Shown: piece by piece, positions 1 through 8,660 of the stretch
How positions within the stretch are numbered: the stretch's first letter is position 1
Layout: each line of letters opens with the position of its first letter
Source of the DNA: JBBQFI01 sp038321775
GTDB lineage: Bacteria; Verrucomicrobiota; Verrucomicrobiia; Chthoniobacterales; UBA10450
DNA length: 64,000 nt
Reading direction: 5' to 3'
NCBI GenBank assembly: GCA_038321775.1
Contig: JBBQFI010000014.1
Location: forward strand, 1 to 64,000
Notes under the pieces: model-generated
The model's database searches: none
What the model saw: the letters and a program-made list of their open reading frames with translations, nothing else
What the model was told of the DNA's origin: nothing
Translations under genes and position numbers: made by a program

Positions 1-1222
1 CACGCGCCCAGGAATTCTGCGGCAGCTCGCCGTTCGAATCCTGCAAACAGGCCAGCCAGATGAGCGCGGAGCGCGGGGTATCAAGTTGGCCGGCGGCGAG
101 CAAACCGACCGCGCTTTGCATCAGGTCGCGCGGCCAGACCAAATGATAACCGCCCATTTCATCATCTCCCTTCGTCTCGCCCCACGGAATGCTCATCGAG
201 GCCACCATCGCGCCGCGAAAAGTTTTATCTTCATGCGCGAGCAGGACGTTACGGCTGAGCCCGTGCAACCTGCCGCCATCGCCGGTGTGCTCGCGCAAAT
301 CGAGCGACGTGCTGGCGCGACTCCATTGTTCGATGAAGGCTGCGCGATGTTCCGCGAAAGGCGCAGCGAACGACTGCACCAGCTTGGTCGTCGCGCTCTG
401 CTCCGTTTTGCCAAACGCGACCGCGAGCGTGCATTCGCCGCCGTGGCTCAAATCGAGCTCGGCGGTGAGCGCTAGATTGCCATCGCGCGCCTCGGGAAAT
501 TCCCAATCCATTTCGAAATTCTGCAAATCCTGCCAGCCATCGCTCGCGCCCACATAGCCAACCGAGCGGCGAATGAATTCCGGCGCGCAACCCATGACCA
601 GATGCAGATCGTCGCGCCAGGCCCGTACCAAACTTCGGCCGCCGTTGTTGCAGATCGCGGCGGAATTATGATACCCCTCGCGCTTGAGATGCGGCGCGAG
701 CAAAACGAAGACGCGCAGCTTCTTCCCTAACGACTTGTCGAGAATCTCCACCCGTGTGTGCATGAGCAGCACGGAGGAATGGGGATCGGTCGCGATTTCC
801 TTGATGATGCGATAGCGCCCTTCGCGATCAGTATTCGTTAGGCGATAAAGGAGCGCGCCGTCTTCCGGATACTCGATCTTGTGCTCGAGGTCGCGCCGTT
901 CTTCGTGGCAAAAAGTTTCGCCATCGGTGATGAGAAATTGCAGGTCGCGCGTGTTCGGCTGGTCGACATGCGGATAATAAATTTCATTGATGATCCCATG
1001 CGAAATGGTGAACCAAAGCCGGCAGCTCGAATGATAAGCCGTGCCGATTCCATCCTTCGCGCTCCGCGTCCAGCGCGGCTCCAAGCCCGGCGCCCCGAAC
1101 GCGCCGCCGGGCGATTTGCCGCTGAGTTTGCGCCAGACTTTTTCGCCCGCACGCTGGAGTTTCGTTTCGGGTGCGGGCGGCTCGTGCGGCACGGTGATGG
1201 GATCGGAGACTGGTGCAATCAT
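1..1222 (-). CDS. GH15 glucan 1,4-alpha-glucosidase (glucoamylase), C-terminus cut by window edge
   Basis: The frame is open from an ATG at 1222 to the window edge (about 407 codons). It starts MIAPVSDPITVPHEPP and soon reads GIGTAYHSSCRLWFTISHG and NEIYYPHVDQPNTRDLQF, the start of the beta-sandwich domain of bacterial GH15 glucoamylases/glucodextranases. Near the edge YHLVWPRDL marks the beginning of the (alpha/alpha)6 catalytic barrel. These enzymes release glucose from the non-reducing ends of alpha-glucans. No signal peptide is evident, so it may act in the cytoplasm on storage glucan or imported dextrins. The general base and C-terminal half lie outside the window. A second, shorter GH15 gene lies at 12459-14387. 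Two copies of the TCGTTAGG word fall inside this gene, one coding Ser-Leu-Gly and one Leu-Thr-Asn. Confidence 0.85.
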   Translation of the reverse strand, partial: MIAPVSDPITVPHEPPAPETKLQRAGEKVWRKLSGKSPGGAFGAPGLEPRWTRSAKDGIGTAYHSSCRLWFTISHGIINEIYYPHVDQPNTRDLQFLITDGETFCHEERRDLEHKIEYPEDGALLYRLTNTDREGRYRIIKEIATDPHSSVLLMHTRVEILDKSLGKKLRVFVLLAPHLKREGYHNSAAICNNGGRSLVRAWRDDLHLVMGCAPEFIRRSVGYVGASDGWQDLQNFEMDWEFPEARDGNLALTAELDLSHGGECTLAVAFGKTEQSATTKLVQSFAAPFAEHRAAFIEQWSRASTSLDLREHTGDGGRLHGLSRNVLLAHEDKTFRGAMVASMSIPWGETKGDDEMGGYHLVWPRDLMQSAVGLLAAGQLDTPRSALIWLACLQDSNGELPQNSWAR

Positions 1223-1360
1223 GCAAGTCTTGTGAGATCGACTGAGTGCAATTTATTCCCGCAGTTCCTCGCTAGGCGGAACGCTGGTGAGCGTCCGCTC
1301 GGAAACAAAAACCCGCCAACAGGAAAATGGATGAGCGCGTAACATTTCGGTCCCACTTCA

Positions 1361-3913
1361 TCACAGACGCGGATCGACCGGCTCGCTTTCAAGGGCGAGA
1401 ACTCCAAATACGCACTCATGCACGCGCCGGAGGGGCTCGCGTTCGACGAACCGTTGGAGGGCTTCAACACCAAGTGCAAATTCGCGCAACGCAAGCGAGC
1501 GCTTGGCGGACAATCCGCGGGATCGCAGTCTCTCAAGGTTCGGCGGCGATGTATATTCGGGACCGTAGATGATGCGCAGGTATTCACGACCCCGGCATTT
1601 AACTGCCGGCTGAGTGATGCCGCGGCGCCCTTTCGCGACGAAGTTCAAAGGTTTCACCACCATCCCTTCGCCGCCGCGTTCAGTTAGCTCCTCCCACCAG
1701 CGGATTGCCGCGAGTTCACTTTCCGAATCGGTCACATTTACAAGGCGATATGGCGTCGGAAGTAGAAGCTCGGTGTCGGCTGCACAAATCTTCGCCAGCG
1801 TCTCCATATGCCAGACGTGATCTTTGTCGGTGAAGACACCGCTCTCTGCCGCCAGTACATGAAACGGCGCGATCTTAAGATCAGAGACGGACGCGACCGG
1901 CCAGCAGTAGCCGCGATATGCTTCCACGTATTGATCGACCATCGTCTTACGCTCGCGGTAGGCATCGAGTAACCCGCTGACCTCAAGTCCGTTTCCCTTC
2001 GCTTGTTCGAGCACGGCAATCGCCTCCGGTAAAGCAGCACGCGATGCCGCGCCAACAGCGGCATACTGCTGGCGGAGTAACTCCTGAGCTTTCGCCGACC
2101 ACGGCATGAGTTCGCAGTCGAGGCAGACCCAGTCAGTTGTGAACTCGCTCCAGAAATTCGTCGCGTCGAGTGCTGCGCGCACGCGGCCGATCACCTCGCG
2201 TTCGACGACTTCATCGTCGAAGAAGCGCCGTCCGGTGCGCGTGTAACAGATCCCGCTTTCGCCAAGGACTCCGAACCGAGTGCGTGCTGCGTCTTCATCG
2301 CGGCAGATGACGAGAACCGCGCGCGAACCCATGTGCTTCTGCTCGCAAATGACCTGCGCGATTCCCTCGTGTCGATAGTAAGCAAATGCTTGAGCCGGAT
2401 GTTCGAGCAGGCCTGGTTCCGTCGTCGTCTCCGTTGGCGACATCGTGGGCGGAAGATAGATGAGCCATTTGGGATTGGCGGCGAAGCGACTCATCACTTC
2501 CAAAGCCGCTATCGCGTTCTCTTCACGAATGGTGACGTTGTGGTGCAGGCTCGTGGAAACGATCCGCTTCCCGAGGACATCATCCATGTCGAGCACGTCA
2601 TCGAGCTGCTGTTGGCTCGTGAGTGGCGCTGTTCTTTCTGACGGAAGGAAGGGCTTAGCCGGAACGCAATAGGTCTCCGGCGCGGCTACCGAAACCAACT
2701 CCTTCTCCGGATATCTGAGGGCCGTGAGCTTTCCGCCGAACACGCAACCGGTGTCGATGTTGATCGTGCGGTTCAGCCATTCTGGCTCCGGTACGGGCGT
2801 GTGCCCATAGACCACCATTCCTCGTCCGCGGTAGTCGGCGGCCCAGTTATAGCGAACCGGTAATCCGAACTCGTCGTTCTCGCCTGTGGTTTCTCCGTAG
2901 AGGGCGAATTCACGCACACGACCGGAGCCGCGACCCTGCATCTCTTCCTTCATTCCGGCATGGGCAACGACAAGCCGGCCCTCGTCGAAGACGTAATGAC
3001 TAACGAGTGCATCAATGAACTCCGCCGCCACCCGGCTGAACCCGTGATAACCCTGTTCGTAGTTCTCAAACTGCTGCAAGGACTCGGCGAGGCCGTGCTT
3101 GATCTGCACGTTCTTGCCCCAAACGGCTCGCATGAACTTGATGTCATGATTGCCCGGAACACAGAACGCCTGGCCAGCTTTGACAGTTTCAATCGCGAGA
3201 CGGACGACCTCCGGAATCTTCGGTCCGCGATCAACGAGATCGCCGACAAAGATCAGCTTGCGCCTCTGTGGATGTAAATAGCTGCCGCCGGGCTGCGGTT
3301 CGTATCCGAGCTGCGCCAACAGCGTCACGAGTTCGTCGAAACATCCGTGGACATCGCCGATGATGTCGAAAGGACCGTGTTCGGTTCGGCGGTTATTCCA
3401 GAGCGGTTGACGCTCAACGACCGCAGCATCGACTTCCCCGGCGGATGACATCGTAAACGCATGTCGAAATCCTTCGCGTTGAAGTTTCCGCAGCGAGCGA
3501 CGCAGTTGCTGGCTCTGCTGACGAATGACGTGAGGCCCAAACGTCCTGTCGGGTCGTCCGCTGTTGCGTTCCTGACAAAGTTTTTCAGGAAGGTCAAAGA
3601 CGATAGCAACAGGCAGACAATGATATTGTCGCGCCAGCGCGACGAGCGGTTTGCGCGCCTCCTCCTGTACGTTCGTCGCATCTACGACAGTCAGTTTGGC
3701 CGCGGCGAGACGCTTCGAAGCAATGAAGTGTAACACTTCGAAAGCATCTGTAGTCGCGGCTTGATTATTCTCATCATCCGACACCAATCCGCGGCAATAG
3801 TCCGACGAGAGAACCTCCGTCGGTTTGAAGTGCTGGCGCGCGAAGCTGGACTTGCCGGCACCAGAAGGGCCAATCAGTACAACAAGCGACAATTCAGGAA
3901 GTGTGATCTTCAT
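1361..3913 (-). CDS. pnkp: Polynucleotide kinase-phosphatase-ligase Pnkp (bacterial RNA repair)
   Basis: This 850-residue protein has the three-domain order of bacterial Pnkp. An N-terminal 5'-OH polynucleotide kinase carries P-loop GPSGAGKS (15-22). A central metallophosphoesterase carries GDVHG (186-190), GDLVDRG (224-230) and GNHD (254-257). A C-terminal ligase-like adenylyltransferase carries EQKHMGSR (524-531), with Lys526 the expected AMP-accepting residue. In the Clostridium thermocellum system Pnkp heals and, with Hen1, seals RNA cut by ribotoxins such as anticodon nucleases. The length matches that enzyme (about 870). The start ATG overlaps the hen1 stop by 4 nt, so the two genes are translationally coupled. 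No TCGTTAGG word occurs in this gene or in hen1, although it is frequent in flanking DNA, which would fit later acquisition. Confidence 0.93.
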   Translation of the reverse strand: MKITLPELSLVVLIGPSGAGKSSFARQHFKPTEVLSSDYCRGLVSDDENNQAATTDAFEVLHFIASKRLAAAKLTVVDATNVQEEARKPLVALARQYHCLPVAIVFDLPEKLCQERNSGRPDRTFGPHVIRQQSQQLRRSLRKLQREGFRHAFTMSSAGEVDAAVVERQPLWNNRRTEHGPFDIIGDVHGCFDELVTLLAQLGYEPQPGGSYLHPQRRKLIFVGDLVDRGPKIPEVVRLAIETVKAGQAFCVPGNHDIKFMRAVWGKNVQIKHGLAESLQQFENYEQGYHGFSRVAAEFIDALVSHYVFDEGRLVVAHAGMKEEMQGRGSGRVREFALYGETTGENDEFGLPVRYNWAADYRGRGMVVYGHTPVPEPEWLNRTINIDTGCVFGGKLTALRYPEKELVSVAAPETYCVPAKPFLPSERTAPLTSQQQLDDVLDMDDVLGKRIVSTSLHHNVTIREENAIAALEVMSRFAANPKWLIYLPPTMSPTETTTEPGLLEHPAQAFAYYRHEGIAQVICEQKHMGSRAVLVICRDEDAARTRFGVLGESGICYTRTGRRFFDDEVVEREVIGRVRAALDATNFWSEFTTDWVCLDCELMPWSAKAQELLRQQYAAVGAASRAALPEAIAVLEQAKGNGLEVSGLLDAYRERKTMVDQYVEAYRGYCWPVASVSDLKIAPFHVLAAESGVFTDKDHVWHMETLAKICAADTELLLPTPYRLVNVTDSESELAAIRWWEELTERGGEGMVVKPLNFVAKGRRGITQPAVKCRGREYLRIIYGPEYTSPPNLERLRSRGLSAKRSLALREFALGVEALQRFVEREPLRRVHECVFGVLALESEPVDPRL

Positions 3914-5316
3914 GATCGTACTTCGAAGACGCCCATCTGTGTCGGCGCGCCGACAATAGGATCTTCCGGGCCGACTGGCAGATATCGAACAGCGTAATTG
4001 AACCGCTCACCGATGCCGTTCGCCCACGATTGAAACTGCTCGCGCGTCCATTCGAAGCGGTGGTCTTTGTGACGGAACTTGCCGGCCGGCAGCGTCTCCC
4101 ATTTGACGTTGTACTCCGCATTCGGAGTGGTGAGGACAACGGTTCGTGGCTTCGCGAATTCAAACAGCGTTCGCTCAAAAGCAGAGAGCCGCGGCGGATC
4201 CAAATGCTCGATCACTTCAACCACGGCCGCAGCGTCGTAGCCTGCGAGACGTTTGTCGCGATAGGTCAGCGAACCATGCACCAACTGGATGCGTTCTCGC
4301 TGCTTTGGCGGCAGGCGGTCAAAGTGCAGTCGGTCCTGCGTGATCTCCAAGGCGCGATACGACACGTCCATCCCGACGATCGCTTCGAATTGTTTGTCCT
4401 TTAACAGCTCGCGGAGCAATCGACCCTCGCCGCAACCGAGATCAATCACGCGTTTCGCGCCCAAATTCTTGAGCGCCGCCAACACCGCACCGATGCGCAG
4501 ATCGTTCAGGAGAATCTTCTCTTCGACCCGAGCCTCTTCCGCGGCATGAAGCTGCTCGGCCTGGTCAGGGTCGGGATTGTCGTCGTCGGTCAAACGCGAG
4601 AGCGCATCGTCCACGAGATTGCGCCGATGCTTCAGATATCGCCGCGTGATCAGTTCGCGTTCGGGATGTGTCGCAAGCCATCCTTCGCCATGACGCAAGA
4701 GCTTCTCGACCTCGTCGTCGCCGACCCAGTAATGCTTGTCGTTATCCAACACCGGAATCAGCACGTAGAGGTGCGTGAGCAGCAACCGAAGCGGCACCGT
4801 CGCGCTTAGCGTCACAGTGAAATATGCGCTGGCACCCCACTCCGGAAATTTCTCGTCCAGCACGAATCCCACGACTGTGACTGCGTAGCCGAGCGGTTCG
4901 AACAATCGTCGCAGAAAGTCTTCGCCGCCGCGGCACGGCAGAACAGCAATTTTAACGGCGAGCGGAATCGGCGTCTCGACGAGTTCCGTACGCTCTTTGC
5001 TTTTGCCTGCCAGCGCGCTGCCAAACACGTCAGCGATCGCGACGCTCATGAACGACGACGCGACATACGGTCGATCATTCACGTACTGCTCCAGACTTCG
5101 TCCCTCTCCGGCGGGACCGCGACGATTCCTGACCAGCCCAATCGGATCAACTTCGAGGAGCAATGCCGCCGTGCAGCGCTGTTCGGCGACTTCGGGATAG
5201 AACACGTGCGCCTTCCCGAACGCCAGATCGAAGCTTTGCGGACGCGCGGGATTCTTCCGAAGCAAGTGACCGAGATCGGTCGCCGGTTCGTGGGTCGTTG
5301 TGATTGTCAGCAGCAT
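3910..5316 (-). CDS. hen1: 3'-terminal RNA ribose 2'-O-methyltransferase Hen1
   Basis: This 468-residue protein matches bacterial Hen1 in length. The N-terminal half (about 1-240) is the Hen1-specific domain that activates Pnkp ligation. The C-terminal half is a SAM methyltransferase with VIDLGCGEGR (290-299) as the SAM loop and VEVIEHLDP (366-374), supplying the Glu-Glu-His metal ligands (E367, E370, H371), with a later His near 416. It methylates the 2'-OH at the broken RNA end before Pnkp seals it, making the repaired RNA resistant to a second cut. It is the first gene of a two-gene leftward operon with pnkp and overlaps it by 4 nt. The ATG at 5316 is the only good start. A jetD scrap lies on the opposite strand just upstream. 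Confidence 0.93.
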   Translation of the reverse strand: MLLTITTTHEPATDLGHLLRKNPARPQSFDLAFGKAHVFYPEVAEQRCTAALLLEVDPIGLVRNRRGPAGEGRSLEQYVNDRPYVASSFMSVAIADVFGSALAGKSKERTELVETPIPLAVKIAVLPCRGGEDFLRRLFEPLGYAVTVVGFVLDEKFPEWGASAYFTVTLSATVPLRLLLTHLYVLIPVLDNDKHYWVGDDEVEKLLRHGEGWLATHPERELITRRYLKHRRNLVDDALSRLTDDDNPDPDQAEQLHAAEEARVEEKILLNDLRIGAVLAALKNLGAKRVIDLGCGEGRLLRELLKDKQFEAIVGMDVSYRALEITQDRLHFDRLPPKQRERIQLVHGSLTYRDKRLAGYDAAAVVEVIEHLDPPRLSAFERTLFEFAKPRTVVLTTPNAEYNVKWETLPAGKFRHKDHRFEWTREQFQSWANGIGERFNYAVRYLPVGPEDPIVGAPTQMGVFEVRS

Positions 5317-5371
5317 TCGCGGTTGGTTTCTTCATTCATACGAGACACCAAAACATCATTCAGAGACAGGG

Positions 5372-5500
5372 AGAAGGTCGCGCGCGATCTTTTATTGGGG
5401 CGACATCGACGCTCACGGATTCCTGATGCTGAGCCGCCTTCGTGAATCGTTCCCGCACGCCGCGCTGCGAAAGCGGGCTGACCGAGACGCGACTGCCTAA
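5372..5500 (+). pseudogene. Remnant of a Wadjet jetD-like gene (DUF2220 Toprim-type C-terminal domain)
   Basis: A short open stretch reads RAIFYWGDIDAHGF and continues MLSRLRESFPH before a stop at 5498-5500. The YWGDID.HGF..L.RLR..FPH pattern is the hallmark of the DUF2220 domain of JetD, the nuclease subunit of the Wadjet anti-plasmid SMC system. Only about 25 recognisable residues survive. There is no upstream DUF3322 part and no JetA, B or C nearby. A TCGTTAGGC word (reverse orientation, 5495-5503) overlaps the stop. I read this as a deletion scar in a defence-type neighbourhood next to hen1-pnkp. The match is from memory of the family pattern, and chance similarity over so short a stretch cannot be excluded. 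Confidence 0.5.
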
Positions 5501-5553
5501 CGAATTGAAATACGCCCGATTGCTGGAGGTGGCCCGCGCCGTCAGCTCAGATT

Positions 5554-6060
5554 CTAGCGAAACCGTTTACTCAGCTGACGCGCCGCTTCGGCGGCTTCGC
5601 CCAAGACCAGCGGCACAGTCGCGAATGTCGCCGCCGCTGCGATCAGACACCAAATGCAAAAGGCCTTGTGTCTGGCCCATTGATCATAACTTAGCCTCGC
5701 CGCCTGCGCCGCATCCGTGGTTGCTTTGGCGGCCAGCGCGAGCGGAATCCATGGCTGCTTTTGCGCGCGATTCTTCGGGCCCATCGCGGCCAGTCCCATG
5801 GTGACGGCGTAACTGCCGAGGCCGATGATCGCATCGCCCATTTGCAGGTGCGAGTAAGCTTCGTCCGACGCGTCCACCTTTTCGGCATCCATCAAAGGCA
5901 GTGGCAAGTCCGGCAGACGCCGGATGATGCCCGTTTGGTAAAGCGCTATCAGACCCATGCAGCCGATCGCGGTGAGCGAAAGCGCGATGACGCCACGCCG
6001 TTCCTCCAGGAAATCACCGGAACCCTTGCGCAATTCTTTGCTCAGCTCTTTAGGTGTCAT
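5554..6060 (-). CDS. VKOR-like small membrane protein
   Basis: This 168-residue protein has about four hydrophobic segments (roughly 25-45, 74-93, 104-118, 131-153). A CxxC motif sits at the start of the last one, in AFCIWCLIAAAATF. That arrangement resembles the vitamin K epoxide reductase fold, in which a membrane-embedded CxxC cycles with quinone and drives disulfide formation outside the cytoplasm. The extra loop cysteine pair of many bacterial VKORs is not seen; the other cysteine (GCMGL) is in the first helix. The gene lies 19 nt downstream of an exported ABM-domain gene on the same strand. The family call is moderate; a generic DUF membrane protein is the alternative. Confidence 0.6.
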   Translation of the reverse strand: MTPKELSKELRKGSGDFLEERRGVIALSLTAIGCMGLIALYQTGIIRRLPDLPLPLMDAEKVDASDEAYSHLQMGDAIIGLGSYAVTMGLAAMGPKNRAQKQPWIPLALAAKATTDAAQAARLSYDQWARHKAFCIWCLIAAAATFATVPLVLGEAAEAARQLSKRFR

Positions 6061-6079
6061 TTTTTGACGAGGCGGAAAT

Positions 6080-6502
6080 TTAATTTTCGACGTGTTCGAT
6101 CTTGTTCAGGAAATGAATGACGATCGGTTTCGTGGAAAGTGGCTCTAACATCTTTACCCACGCCTTGGAGTAGGCAGAGGTGACGTGCGCATCGAAGGCT
6201 GCGGGGCTGGCATATTGTTCGTACCAGAAAATGTGTCCCGGATCTTTAGCTTCGAATTGCAGTTGATATTGGATGCAGCCGGGCTCTTTGCGGGACTTGG
6301 CGATATAGGCTGGTCCCTCCGATTTCACTCTTGCTACACCCTCCGGCGTGAGAGAAACCTCGGCCACCATTGTGACCACGCTCGCAAGAAGCTTGGCTTT
6401 GATTTCGGGCGTCAAAGGAGAGACATCCGGGTCGCCGGCAGCGAACAATGATGGTGCCGCAAGAAATGTAGCGGCTAACAGGCAAAGGAAAATCTTAGTC
6501 AT
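6080..6502 (-). CDS. Exported ABM-domain (antibiotic biosynthesis monooxygenase-like) protein
   Basis: The 140-residue product starts with a clear signal peptide (MTKIFLCLLAATFLAAPSLFA, cut into shorter mature protein after Ala-Ala). The mature part has the dimeric alpha/beta barrel pattern of ABM proteins: EPGCIQYQLQFEAKDPGHIFWYEQYASPAAF-type spacing, with the conserved E.GC..Y.........F...E.Y....AF..H core. Most family members are cytoplasmic quinol or haem-modifying oxygenases, so an exported version is somewhat unusual. The substrate cannot be inferred. It precedes the VKOR-like gene and may be cotranscribed with it. Confidence 0.75.
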   Translation of the reverse strand: MTKIFLCLLAATFLAAPSLFAAGDPDVSPLTPEIKAKLLASVVTMVAEVSLTPEGVARVKSEGPAYIAKSRKEPGCIQYQLQFEAKDPGHIFWYEQYASPAAFDAHVTSAYSKAWVKMLEPLSTKPIVIHFLNKIEHVEN

Positions 6503-6570
6503 AAATTTGTTTTTATTTTAGCAGCTCCTCCCACTGTTGAGAGCACGCAGAACGAATTTTATTGCAAGCG

Positions 6571-7569
6571 TTACTCTTTCCTTTCCGTGAATAGAACGCA
6601 GCCAAGTGCGAGGACGGCGGCCACACCTAGCGCCAGCGCTCCACGATTTTTCGTCGCCCAAAGTTGTTTGCATTCGGCGGAGGAGCGGTCATCGAATCGG
6701 CCATGCGCATCGTGATCGCCCGGCACTGGTTCGAACAAGTTGTTAGGCCGATCGGGATTCTCCGCTTCGTTGGTCTGTTGACCGTCATATCCCGTTTTGC
6801 CCAAATAGCGATCGAGCAAACCAGGCGCGATTTTATTGCCGACGATTGCCTCCACCGTCGGCATACCGACGAACAGCTCGCGCCGCTTCGCATGGGCGGC
6901 GAAGTAAATCGCTTCCGCTGCTACTTCCGGTTGAAAGATCGGCGGGACAGGCTGCGCCTTTCGCGGCAGACGGCTTTTCGTCCAGCCGAATTGCGGAGTA
7001 TTCAGCGCCGGCATCTGCACCATCGTCACATGCACCTTGCTGCCGTCGTGGATTAATTCGCAGCGCAGCGAATCGGTGAAGCCGCGCTCGGCATGCTTGG
7101 CCGCGCAGTAGGCCGCCTGCAACGGGATGCTGCGATACGAAAGCGCGGAACCGACCTGCACGATCGTGCCGCGATTGCGCGGCAGCATGCGTTTCAAGGC
7201 GGCGAGCGTTCCATGCACTACGCCGAGATATGTAACTTCGGTCACGCGCCGGAATTCCTCCGCCGTCATTTCTTTAATCGGCGAAAACACGCTCACCATG
7301 GCGTTGTTCACCCAGATATCGATCGCGCCGAATTCGCGCTCGACTGTTTCCGCCGCGGCTTCTACCGCCGCCGCGTCCGCGACATCGGCCACGAGAACGA
7401 GCGCGCGTCCGCCGGCTTGTTCGACTTCGCGGCGCGCCGCTTCCAGTCCATCGCGGCCGCGCGCGATCAAGCCGATGTGTGCGCCGCGTTTTGCGAACTC
7501 GCGCACCGCAGCACGACCGAGGCCGGCTGAAGCGCCGGTGATGACAACGACTTCTGGTTTAGATTTCAT
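6571..7569 (-). CDS. Short-chain dehydrogenase with C-terminal membrane anchor
   Basis: A classical SDR of 332 residues when started at the ATG at 7569 (MKSKPEVVVITGASAGLG). The Rossmann glycine motif TGASAGLG, the NNAMVS segment and the YCAAKHA catalytic Tyr-x-x-x-Lys are all present. The tail (about 255-332) extends past the SDR fold and ends in a single hydrophobic segment, GALALGVAAVLALGCVLF, followed by TERKE, suggesting tail-anchoring to the inner membrane. Longer readings toward 7674 add an unrelated N-terminus and are not preferred. It is divergent from the cupin gene across a 157 nt spacer. The substrate is unknown. Confidence 0.85.
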   Translation of the reverse strand: MKSKPEVVVITGASAGLGRAAVREFAKRGAHIGLIARGRDGLEAARREVEQAGGRALVLVADVADAAAVEAAAETVEREFGAIDIWVNNAMVSVFSPIKEMTAEEFRRVTEVTYLGVVHGTLAALKRMLPRNRGTIVQVGSALSYRSIPLQAAYCAAKHAERGFTDSLRCELIHDGSKVHVTMVQMPALNTPQFGWTKSRLPRKAQPVPPIFQPEVAAEAIYFAAHAKRRELFVGMPTVEAIVGNKIAPGLLDRYLGKTGYDGQQTNEAENPDRPNNLFEPVPGDHDAHGRFDDRSSAECKQLWATKNRGALALGVAAVLALGCVLFTERKE

Positions 7570-7726
7570 AAAAATTGCGGCGCGGGCAGAATTAGAAGCG
7601 TTTCGGTTTACTGGATATCTTCTCTTAGATCGGATCGAATGTAATCTGAAACGGATGTGAGCGGCTTGGCGCATTGCTTATTCCCAAAGAGTTTTTTCGG
7701 AAGGCTCGCCGGAATAAAACGCGCGG

Positions 7727-8092
7727 ATGCAACTCGAAGAGAGAAGCCATCCAAATTTTTTCATGAACGTGACCCATATTTTTGCAGCCGGCAGCGGCTT
7801 TCGTGTTCTCGAGACGACGGAGCGGAGTCAAACCGGTCTGCTCACACTCGAGCCGGGCGAATCCAGCAGCGAGAAGCCGAGCATACACAAGGATAGCGAC
7901 CAGACGCTCATTCTCCTCGTCGGCGAACTGCGAGCGGAGATCGGTGACGAACAAGCCATACTAGAAGACGGAGACGCCGTGCTCGTTCCCGCGAAAACGC
8001 CACATCGATTTACTAATACCGGCAAAAGTCGCGCGACTACGTTCAGCGTTTACGCGCGGCCCGCTTTTCCGCCTAACGAGCAGAGCGAATAA
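7727..8092 (+). CDS. Small cupin-domain protein
   Basis: The product (121 residues; a start at 7763, MNVTHIF, would give 109) is a single conserved beta barrel. GLLTLEPGESS, DQTLILLVGELRAEIGDE and AVLVPAKTPHRFTNTG follow the two cupin motifs. Metal ligands are reduced: the first motif has KPSIHKDSDQ and the second has PHRF. Small cupins of this kind are sugar-phosphate isomerases, ligand sensors or dioxygenase relatives, and nothing here picks one. The gene ends with a reverse TCGTTAGGC word at 8071-8079, coding Pro-Asn-Glu. The next gene begins 22 nt later on the same strand. Confidence 0.8.
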   Translation: MQLEERSHPNFFMNVTHIFAAGSGFRVLETTERSQTGLLTLEPGESSSEKPSIHKDSDQTLILLVGELRAEIGDEQAILEDGDAVLVPAKTPHRFTNTGKSRATTFSVYARPAFPPNEQSE

Positions 8093-8114
8093 CCAAACAA
8101 TTAACCAAATCAAT

Positions 8115-8624
8115 ATGCTTGCGTCCTCTTCCTTGCAGCCACCTTCTTCATCACGCGATGCTCTTAGCATTGGCAAAGCGATTGTCTTCGGGCTGGTCGC
8201 CGGTCTCGTCGCCAGCGGTGTCAAAACCATTTGCGAATTGATTTCACCGCCGCGGCTGCCCGGGGAACTGTCGCCGTTGGGGAAGATGATCGATTACGGT
8301 TCGGTCCTCGCGACTGGCGAACCGATGGCGGAGTCGGCCCGGAAACTGACCGAGCCTTTTGTGCATTTCGGTTTTGGCGCGGCTGCGGCCGCGATCTATG
8401 TCGTCGTCTCGGAACGTTTCCCGATTTTGCGCACGGGTTGCGGTTCACTTTTCGGCGTCTTGTTCTGGTTAGGCGTGCACGAAATCTTCTTGCCCCTGGC
8501 CGGGTTTTCCGCTTCGCCGGCCGTGATGACCTTCCGGGAACAAGGTAACGAATTTGTTTCGCACATTATTTTTGGCGTCACCGTTGAACTCGTTAGGCGC
8601 GGGCTGACCTGGAAATTGGCCTAA
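8115..8624 (+). CDS. YagU-like (DUF1440) inner membrane protein
   Basis: 169 residues with four predicted membrane helices. Features shared with the YagU/DUF1440 family are the N-terminal GKAIVFGLVAGLVASGVKTICE segment (written in family form as a glycine-rich helix followed by a conserved K..E), the PP motif after helix 1, and the closing HIIFGVTVELVRR helix. YagU is linked to acid tolerance in E. coli, but the molecular role is unknown. Two TCGTTAGG words occur within the last 40 nt, in opposite orientations; the second (8619-8627) contains the TAA stop codon itself. Confidence 0.75.
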   Translation: MLASSSLQPPSSSRDALSIGKAIVFGLVAGLVASGVKTICELISPPRLPGELSPLGKMIDYGSVLATGEPMAESARKLTEPFVHFGFGAAAAAIYVVVSERFPILRTGCGSLFGVLFWLGVHEIFLPLAGFSASPAVMTFREQGNEFVSHIIFGVTVELVRRGLTWKLA

Positions 8625-8660
8625 CGATCAAACGGTGCAGCGCGCGCGGCGTCTTGATTC

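Noticed and set aside
1223..1360. Possible small gene between GH15 and pnkp
   Set aside because: No coding pattern with a start and a family resemblance in 138 nt.
8115..8624. Possible PTS or cation transporter identity for the four-helix protein
   Set aside because: YagU/DUF1440 features fit better; no transport motif.
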